A DNA stretch of 12,203 bases from a bacterium (GTDB lineage: Bacteria > Chlamydiota > Chlamydiia > Chlamydiales > FEN-1388): positions 1 through 12,203 of the forward strand of contig JAJZPP010000002.1 of the NCBI GenBank assembly GCA_021811115.1, read 5' to 3'. The translations under genes were made by a program, and so were the position numbers. This document shows positions 7,491-12,203 of the stretch, piece after piece. Under the pieces are notes generated by a model. The model was not told the origin of the DNA, made no database searches, and saw only the letters and a list, made by a program, of their open reading frames with translations. How positions within the stretch are numbered: the stretch's first letter is position 1; each line of letters opens with the position of its first letter.

Positions 7491-9031
7491 TGACAGTAGA
7501 GAAGCTGACCCTCATCCAACAGTGGCAGTCGTTCCAGAAGACTTCTACTGGTGGGGACCAGCTCTACTTCAGAATTGATGAGGATGGGGTGGTGCGTCTT
7601 GAGCGCAACCCCTCCTTCGTTCGTCGATTGGTCGAAAGCGAGCAGTTTCTCCTCTCGAAGTGTGTGGGACAGGTTGCTTCTGAGGTAGCCACAACTGACA
7701 ATAAGCAGTTTCTTGTCTTTTGCCAGAAGATCGTCCGGCGCTACAAGAACCCCTCGTTTTTTCATCGAATCATTCGCTTCTTCCTTGGCCCGCACCAGAT
7801 TCCTCAAGAGATCCGTCAGTTTGAGACCCTTCTGACCCGCCGGATTGCTGCGTTAGCGCCGAAGGTGTTGCCAGCTCCACCCAAGAAGACCCCGGTGGCG
7901 CCTGTTCCTGAAAAACAGAAAGACACCTCCGAAGAACAGGGCCTTAAAATCGCTCAAGAGGCTGTCTCACATCTGCCCCCACACGTCTTTGGCGGGGAAG
8001 AGACGGCTCGCCATGTGGAAGAGTACGTGGTGCGTGAGCTCCCCAAAATGGTTGCGGAGGCTATTCGGGCGAAAGCCGACATCAAGCACACTATCGAAAC
8101 ACAGTCAAAGGTGAAATTTGGGGTTATCAAGTGTCGATATAGTACGGAACCTGGTAGGCCGTTAGAGATCGAGCTTCAGGCGTATCTGAACGAGGGGCAG
8201 TTTAAAATCATACAGACTGTGGCTCAGTGTGGGGGTCCTGCCTTTGCGCTCATCGGTGAAGTGGTTGTCTATGCCAAGCCCCAAGAGGGGAAGAAGGCGC
8301 GAGAGATGTTCCTGAACGAATTGCGGTGTATGGAGCTCTTGCGCACCGAACGTTCTGGGAACCCTCCTCTTGGGCCTGAAAGCCATGTGGTCCTGGGCCA
8401 CCGTGTTACCAAGCGCAAGGATCCTTCCCAGACAAAAGGGATGCTTCTGCCGTTCTGTGATAGAGGAACGTTTAAGAGGTTGCCACCTGGAATGACTCCA
8501 GAAAACATGCAGAGTGCGATCGATGGTGCGTTGGGGCTCGATGAGCTGCACCGGAGAGGGATCGTCCACTTGGATGTCAAGCCGGATAATTTCTTTCGCA
8601 AAACTGGGGCTGCTGGAGCTGTTCGAGGATATCTTGGCGACCTTGGATTGGCGGCGCTCACCGGCGAAAAGGTACGGAAAAGGGGGACGCCTCTTTACAT
8701 GGCGCCTGAAGTGGCATCGAAAAACAAGACAAAAGAATTTTCTCCGGATCCTTCGATGGACATGTGGTCGTATGGTCTGTGCCTCGTTGATCTTCTCTTT
8801 GGACCTAGGGTCAATGCGTTTCACAAAGCGCCCGCAAAAGCTACCAAACAACAGTTACGTGACACGACAGTGTCGCGGATGAAGCGAAAAGCGGTAGGAG
8901 AGCCGCAAAAGAAACTGGTTGCCCTCATAGAGCAGCTTTTGAGTATAGATCCTCTCGATCGGCCTGATGCTAAAACCGTGGTCGATACGCTTTCAGCGAT
9001 ATTTAGCGAACAAAGATCCAGTGGCGTTTGA
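7490..9031 (+). CDS. Serine/threonine protein kinase (Hanks type) with novel N-terminal region
   Basis: The 513-residue protein has an unassigned N-terminal region (about 1-120), a Pro/Lys-rich linker (about 120-150) and a C-terminal eukaryotic-like kinase domain (about 240-505). Visible kinase elements: candidate ATP Lys K263 (VVVYAK), helix-C Glu E277 (FLNELRCMELL), catalytic loop HLDVKPDN at 360-367 with D362 and N367, metal-binding D384 in DLG, activation-loop end GTPLYMAPE at 399-407, DMWSYG at 424-429 and the late Arg in LDRPDA. Departures are Leu for the HRD Arg, DLG for DFG, and a loose Gly-loop (AQCGGPAFA, about 247-255). The catalytic residues suggest an active enzyme. No membrane segment is evident, so it is probably cytoplasmic. 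AAGG at 7479-7482 sits 7 nt before the ATG, and the TGATG junction with proS suggests coupling. The gene ends in a second TGATG junction with a PP2C phosphatase. Confidence 0.93.
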   Translation: MTVEKLTLIQQWQSFQKTSTGGDQLYFRIDEDGVVRLERNPSFVRRLVESEQFLLSKCVGQVASEVATTDNKQFLVFCQKIVRRYKNPSFFHRIIRFFLGPHQIPQEIRQFETLLTRRIAALAPKVLPAPPKKTPVAPVPEKQKDTSEEQGLKIAQEAVSHLPPHVFGGEETARHVEEYVVRELPKMVAEAIRAKADIKHTIETQSKVKFGVIKCRYSTEPGRPLEIELQAYLNEGQFKIIQTVAQCGGPAFALIGEVVVYAKPQEGKKAREMFLNELRCMELLRTERSGNPPLGPESHVVLGHRVTKRKDPSQTKGMLLPFCDRGTFKRLPPGMTPENMQSAIDGALGLDELHRRGIVHLDVKPDNFFRKTGAAGAVRGYLGDLGLAALTGEKVRKRGTPLYMAPEVASKNKTKEFSPDPSMDMWSYGLCLVDLLFGPRVNAFHKAPAKATKQQLRDTTVSRMKRKAVGEPQKKLVALIEQLLSIDPLDRPDAKTVVDTLSAIFSEQRSSGV

Positions 9032-11049
9032 TGTTATGGAGCCTTTTGCAAAACTATAAAGCACTTTTTGCTCGTGGCGGCTCGAATAGAGAGACGATCG
9101 CTCCTCACCCAGGGCTACCGCCATTGGGTTCGTCGCGATCGTCTCTCTCTTCGTCGCCGGCACTTCGCAAAAAATGCTTTATAGTTTTGCAAAAGGCTCT
9201 AAAGAGCCTCTATGTTTCTCTTTTAGGTCTTTTTTTTGGGATGCAATATATGACGACGCAAGGTGTGGTGAGAATTTTTTCACAAAACTCTCCAGTTGTT
9301 TCTGGGCGTTATGGAGAGTCCTGCGGGGCTTTTGGATCGCCAGTTCTTAGTCATACAGAAAAAGAGGCTTTTCAACAGTTGTCGGTCCATTTCTCGCTTG
9401 TGACGGAGGAGGAGGGAAGGGAGCGACTCGTGAGTTATCTGGCTGGCGATGATGCAACGCTTCTCAGCAACCATCACGAGGCGGATCAAGAAGGAGTTGA
9501 GCGAGGTTTGCGATACAGCCTGCAAGACTACGTTTCAGAAAGGTTTCTCCCTCTTTTCTTCGAGACAGAAAGTGAGAGAATTGATTGGATTGAGCGATGT
9601 CTGAGAGGGATTGTCGTGGCGCGCGAGCGTATGGCACGAGGGGGGTTGGTTGGGACAGAGGACAAGTTTGTTAATGCGCTCGTTGGACCAGTTTTGCAAG
9701 GTATTTTGGCTCCAGGCTTTTCTCAAGAGGCTGTGCTCCGTACTCCTGAAAAGGAGAGAGGGGAGAGACTCGAACGGTGGAGACGTGTGGGAGGGTCCTT
9801 TTTTAATGTAAAATTTTCTCCCGAGGAGCGGCTCGCTGATAAACTTGTCGTATCGGTGTCGCAGGTTCCTCCTCTGGAAATCGCCAACTTTTCCATCCAA
9901 TCGGCTGTGGCGCATGCTATGGGGGACCGCCGGACTCAAGAAGACGGAGATTTGTGGGGGATCGCGCGCGTTTATGGGCAGGAGATAGGCTATTTTGCTA
10001 TCATCGATGGCCACGCTGGGTGTGCGGTGACGACTTTTTTGCAAAAAACATTTGCTACAATTCTAACAGAACATCTCGAAATTGCGGGCAAGCCATTGCA
10101 GGACATGAACGGAGCCGAAATAGAGAATTTATTGACTTCTCTCTTTGTAAAAGTGCAATTCCGATGGAACGCGATTCATCCAGAATGGGCGCGCGAGTGT
10201 TTTGTCGCTGAAATGGACGCGGTGATCGAGTCTATATTTAACAAGGCTGGAGAGGGGTATATCGATACTCAGATTCCAACTGTTTTCAAATTAATACTTG
10301 ACAAAATTCATGTCAGACTCTGCTCTCTTGAGAAGGCCAAAACGGATGAAGAGAAAAGTAAGCAGGTGTCTGAATATGTGAACGCGGTTGTTGATGAATT
10401 TTGTCAACAGCTTGATTTACAAGCTTTTCAGAAAGGGCTCTTTGGTAAAGAGCTCCAGGACGATATAGTGAAACGTTTAAAGAAAATTCTCACTAATGCT
10501 CGGAAGAAGGTTGGGAAGGTGTGCGCTAACAGACACGACGATCCTGGAGCTGTCATCTCGCTGGCTCTCATTGCGGAAGAATTAGGGGGCGTTGCTCTCT
10601 ACGCGGTGAATGTGGGGGATTCTCGAATTTTGGCTTTCCAAGGCCAAAAGGTATATCCCATGACAGAAGACGCTTCCTCGCAGGACGATCGCTTCGAGAA
10701 GGGAATCATAAAAAGGGGAGGGAAGATAGTGACTCTTTCTGGAGAGAAGAGAGTATGGGGAAAGGCTGGTTCGCTTAACGTCGCTCGGAGCGTTGGAGAT
10801 GAGGGAATTCAAGGAATGACGGCACGGGCGAAGGTGCAACGGATGGTGCTTGATCAGCCGACGACTGTTGTCATTGGTTGCGATGGCCTTTTCGAAAGAC
10901 GATCCTCTCATGATCTTGGAGAAAAATTTCTCGAAATGCAATCGCAGCCGGTGTCCGAACGGGCAGAAGGGCTTGTACGCTGGGCGTATGCATCGGGGAG
11001 TTCGGATAATATGAGCGCCATGGTGATGGTTATTCGGCCCTTGCAATAG
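9031..11049 (+). CDS. PP2C-family protein serine/threonine phosphatase
   Basis: The C-terminal part is a PPM/PP2C phosphatase domain, which removes phosphate from Ser/Thr using two metal ions. Numbered from ATG 9031 (672 residues): MGDRRTQED with D305, IIDGH with D326-G327, VGDSR with D530, RVWGKAGSLNVARSVGD, IGCDGL with D618-G619 and SSDN with D659-N660. All metal ligands expected for the family are present, so it should be active. Between D326 and D530 there are about 204 residues, against roughly 85 in typical PP2C, so a charged helical insertion of about 120 residues (around 360-500) is present. The usual GSTA strand reads DDPGAVISLAL. Residues of about 75-290 form an unassigned domain. 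ATG 9031 overlaps the kinase stop, but codons 4-56 come from a palindromic repeat, so ATG 9241 or 9250 could be the original start. Confidence 0.92.
   Translation: MLWSLLQNYKALFARGGSNRETIAPHPGLPPLGSSRSSLSSSPALRKKCFIVLQKALKSLYVSLLGLFFGMQYMTTQGVVRIFSQNSPVVSGRYGESCGAFGSPVLSHTEKEAFQQLSVHFSLVTEEEGRERLVSYLAGDDATLLSNHHEADQEGVERGLRYSLQDYVSERFLPLFFETESERIDWIERCLRGIVVARERMARGGLVGTEDKFVNALVGPVLQGILAPGFSQEAVLRTPEKERGERLERWRRVGGSFFNVKFSPEERLADKLVVSVSQVPPLEIANFSIQSAVAHAMGDRRTQEDGDLWGIARVYGQEIGYFAIIDGHAGCAVTTFLQKTFATILTEHLEIAGKPLQDMNGAEIENLLTSLFVKVQFRWNAIHPEWARECFVAEMDAVIESIFNKAGEGYIDTQIPTVFKLILDKIHVRLCSLEKAKTDEEKSKQVSEYVNAVVDEFCQQLDLQAFQKGLFGKELQDDIVKRLKKILTNARKKVGKVCANRHDDPGAVISLALIAEELGGVALYAVNVGDSRILAFQGQKVYPMTEDASSQDDRFEKGIIKRGGKIVTLSGEKRVWGKAGSLNVARSVGDEGIQGMTARAKVQRMVLDQPTTVVIGCDGLFERRSSHDLGEKFLEMQSQPVSERAEGLVRWAYASGSSDNMSAMVMVIRPLQ
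9039..9199. mobile_element. MITE-like 161-bp imperfect palindrome at the kinase/phosphatase junction
   Basis: The two ends are inverted copies. Positions 9039-9071 and 9167-9199 match at 32 of 33 bases when one is reverse-complemented (ends GAGCCTTTTGCAAAAC...). After a diverged middle of 16 against 18 bases, 9088-9101 pairs perfectly with 9135-9148 (AGAGAGACGATCGC), leaving a loop of 33 nt at 9102-9134. The terminal GAGCC plus TTTTGCAAAA core resembles the ends of bacterial insertion sequences, and no transposase is encoded, so a miniature inverted-repeat element is the best guess. No convincing target duplication is seen; TATG occurs at 9035-9038 and 9211-9214. It begins 7 nt after the kinase stop and stays open in the phosphatase frame. 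In RNA it would form a very stable hairpin. Confidence 0.72.
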
Positions 11050-11776
11050 CGGCGTCGTTGCCCTTGTTGCAGATCTTCAGTGCTTGACGGCTCAACGCTG
11101 AAAGTTCCAGGATGCGCATGCCGTTCAAATCGGCCTGGAGTTGGTCGACAGAGGTGAAGACAAGTCCTTTCATGTCCAGCTCTCGAGCCAAAGTTACGGT
11201 TTCGGCAGAATCGTCGATGAGGAGACACTTCTGAGGCTGTGCGTTCAGACGTTGGAAGAGGAGCTGAAGCGTCTCTTTCTTTGACTTTCCAGCACCGATA
11301 TCGGAAGAGAGGACTATCGGATCGAAATACTGGTCCATGGCTTTCATGATGGTTGACTGCGCTTTCGGCACATTGGAGAAGAGCGCCACGCGGTAGCCCT
11401 GTGATGTGAGTGTTTGGGCCAGCTTGATCATTTTCGGATTGGGGCGCAGAGCCGAGACTCTGGCGGCATCCAGTTTTTCCGTCCAGTTGAGAGGAAGCTT
11501 GGTATTGGTTGCTGCCGCGTACTGGTTCCAAAATTGGTCCTCTGAAACGCCTTTGGCTCGTGCTTGTCGGCGCGATTCGAGGACATGTGCCAATTTAGAG
11601 GCCGGCAGCTGGAGAGACTGCTCGAGGAAGAGGAAGAGCTTTTCATTGTCAGGTCTCGCCACGACGCCGCAATAATCAAAGATAACAACTGGTTTTTGAG
11701 ACTCTGGGGTTGGTTGGCAGTACGCTACGGCAAAGAGCGAGCAGAACAACCCAATCCAAGGAAGTAATGTTTTCAT
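11030..11776 (-). CDS. Exported HAD-superfamily hydrolase-like protein
   Basis: The 248-residue protein carries a signal peptide (residues 1-18, ending AVA, with an AxA cleavage site), which is unusual for this mostly cytoplasmic superfamily. HAD motifs: motif I VVIFDYCGVV with the nucleophile D34, motif II LFSN with S134, motif III Lys K164 in GAGKSKKE, and motif IV LLIDDS with D188-D189. A helical cap of about residues 40-112 lies after motif I, as in subclass IA. The residue two after the nucleophile is Cys36 instead of the Asp that acts as general acid/base in canonical phosphatases; some IA members have Gly there. The substrate is unknown and activity is uncertain. Its 3' end overlaps the convergent phosphatase gene by 20 bp (11030-11049). 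The start codon follows a weak GAGGG about 10 nt upstream. Confidence 0.87.
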   Translation of the reverse strand: MKTLLPWIGLFCSLFAVAYCQPTPESQKPVVIFDYCGVVARPDNEKLFLFLEQSLQLPASKLAHVLESRRQARAKGVSEDQFWNQYAAATNTKLPLNWTEKLDAARVSALRPNPKMIKLAQTLTSQGYRVALFSNVPKAQSTIMKAMDQYFDPIVLSSDIGAGKSKKETLQLLFQRLNAQPQKCLLIDDSAETVTLARELDMKGLVFTSVDQLQADLNGMRILELSALSRQALKICNKGNDAAIARAE

Positions 11777-11810
11777 TTCTTTTTAACCCTCGTTACAATG
11801 AAACAAATTA

Positions 11811-11816
11811 ATTATA
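11811..11816 (-). promoter_or_regulatory. Candidate -10 box for the HAD gene
   Basis: Read on the minus strand this is a perfect TATAAT, about 35 nt upstream of the HAD start codon, in a strongly AT-rich stretch. Transcription would begin near 11804 and give a leader of about 28 nt. No clear -35 hexamer is found at 16-18 bp (the best is ACACTT at 17 bp), so the call rests on the -10 box, the AT-rich context and the spacing to the gene. Confidence 0.45.
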
Positions 11817-12062
11817 CACAAAACTTTATTTTAAGTGTTAGTTCCATATGCGAATTTTTTGCTTGAAACATTCGGATCTCAAAAGCATAGTGAGAAGGCC
11901 ACTGTTTGGGAGGTAAAGGTATGAAATCGTCAAAAATTGAGCATGGTGAAGATGATCACCTTCTCTGATAGCGATGGGAATAGATTTCAGCTCGTGGAAA
12001 AACTGGAATGTACCCGTTCCACCTGAACTTATGTCCATCTGATAGAGCGAACAATGATATTC
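11817..12062. other. Intergenic region without a supported gene
   Basis: The whole gap between the HAD gene and the right edge candidate runs from 11777 to 12176. In this part I see no convincing gene. A 66-codon open frame on the minus strand (11838-12038) has no ribosome site and no recognisable domain. The sequence is AT-rich near the HAD promoter and more balanced at 11890-12040, which may mark the remains of a decayed gene, though no family is recognisable. Confidence 0.5.
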
Positions 12063-12122
12063 ATGATAGAATGATACGAATGATAAGAATTTTTATCATT
12101 CCTATCATTCTATCATTTTTTT
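12053..12122. repeat. AATGATA repeat cluster forming a 24-bp hairpin followed by a T-run
   Basis: The 7-mer AATGATA or ATGATA occurs in direct orientation at 12053-12059, 12063-12068, 12070-12076 and 12079-12085, and inverted (TATCATT) at 12094-12100, 12103-12109 and 12111-12117, mostly with 9-bp periodicity. Together the arms 12063-12086 and 12093-12116 pair at 23 of 24 bases around a 6-nt loop (GAATTT). A run of seven T (12116-12122) follows on the plus strand. It could be an intrinsic terminator, but the stem is very AT-rich and no plus-strand gene ends just before it. A multi-site operator for a regulator, or a small repeat element, are alternatives. Confidence 0.65.
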
Positions 12123-12176
12123 AATATTTGCTTGGCTGATGGGGTGTAATGAAGACGTAATGATCAAAGGTGTACG

Positions 12177-12203
12177 ATGAATGAAAAAGCGAGGTGGCTC
12201 AAT
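12177..12203 (+). CDS. Possible 5' end of a gene running off the window
   Basis: ATG at 12177 opens a frame (MNEKARWLN) that stays open to the window edge. AAAGG at 12166-12170 is 6 nt upstream, a good ribosome-site distance. A second ATG at 12181 in another frame (MKKRGGS) is 10 nt from the same site and could be the real start. Only nine codons are visible, so no function can be suggested and the gene itself is tentative. TGTAAT at 12145-12150 could be its -10 box, without a clear -35. Confidence 0.35.

Noticed and set aside
8162..8851. 229-codon open frame on the minus strand
   Set aside because: Antisense to the kinase catalytic domain, whose motifs are unmistakable; the antisense product is Arg/His-rich and unlike a folded protein.
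9028..9030. TTG start for the phosphatase one codon upstream of ATG 9031
   Set aside because: ATG 9031 forms the same TGATG overlap as the proS/kinase junction, so ATG is preferred.
9102..9134. Idea that the palindrome is an intrinsic terminator
   Set aside because: The hairpin is not followed by a T-run; the downstream sequence after 9199 is AAAGAGCC. Its size and end structure fit a transposon-like repeat better.
9035..9214. TATG at 9035-9038 and 9211-9214 as a target-site duplication of the element
   Set aside because: The right copy is 11 nt beyond the end of the inverted repeat, so the duplication would not flank matched termini; a 4-bp match can be chance.
10908..11531. 207-codon open frame on the minus strand
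   Set aside because: Overlaps both the phosphatase and the HAD gene in another frame; no ribosome site and no domain.
11838..12038. 66-codon open frame on the minus strand in the intergenic region
   Set aside because: No ribosome site at its ATG and no recognisable family. It could be a relic, but I cannot support a gene.

Overview
The window looks like a chromosomal segment of a member of the phylum Chlamydiota, probably an environmental (amoeba- or animal-associated) lineage rather than Chlamydia itself. The main reason is a HIT-family gene next to a MYG1-family hydrolase gene and a HEAT-repeat gene, with proS nearby; from memory, Chlamydia trachomatis also has HIT (CT385) and MYG1-type (CT386) genes adjacent and proS (CT393) a few genes away. 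Base composition looks close to 50% GC by eye. Assignment below phylum is not possible from the sequence alone.

Layout. (1) Positions 14-2947, minus strand: a compact operon read MYG1-family hydrolase, HIT protein, secreted HEAT-repeat protein, with a 13-nt gap and then a 4-nt ATGA overlap. (2) Positions 2948-3142: a divergent, AT-rich promoter region. (3) Positions 3143-5920, plus strand: a secreted YVTN beta-propeller/PKD protein and, 12 nt later, an unrecognised membrane protein with a GTG start. (4) Positions 5926-11049, plus strand: an extended -10 promoter, then an archaeal/eukaryotic-type prolyl-tRNA synthetase, a Ser/Thr protein kinase and a PP2C phosphatase. Both junctions in this operon are TGATG stop/start overlaps. 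A 161-bp near-palindrome that resembles a miniature transposable element sits 7 nt after the kinase stop and inside the annotated start of the phosphatase gene. (5) Positions 11030-11776, minus strand: an exported HAD-superfamily protein whose 3' end overlaps the phosphatase gene by 20 bp. (6) Positions 11777-12176: an intergenic region with a promoter for the HAD gene and a striking hairpin built from AATGATA repeats, followed by what may be the first codons of a further plus-strand gene at the window edge.

Functionally the most coherent unit is the kinase/phosphatase pair. The two enzymes could write and erase Ser/Thr phosphorylation, are co-transcribed with proS, and carry large N-terminal regions that I cannot assign. 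The kinase has a Leu in place of the HRD Arg and DLG in place of DFG; the phosphatase keeps the metal-binding motifs but has a helical insertion of roughly 120 residues. The palindrome between them may change how the second gene is expressed relative to the first. The rest is a mixture of housekeeping functions (HIT, MYG1, ProRS) and envelope or exported proteins of unknown role (HEAT, beta-propeller/PKD, membrane protein, HAD). No CRISPR array, tRNA, rRNA, intact transposase or integrase gene is visible.
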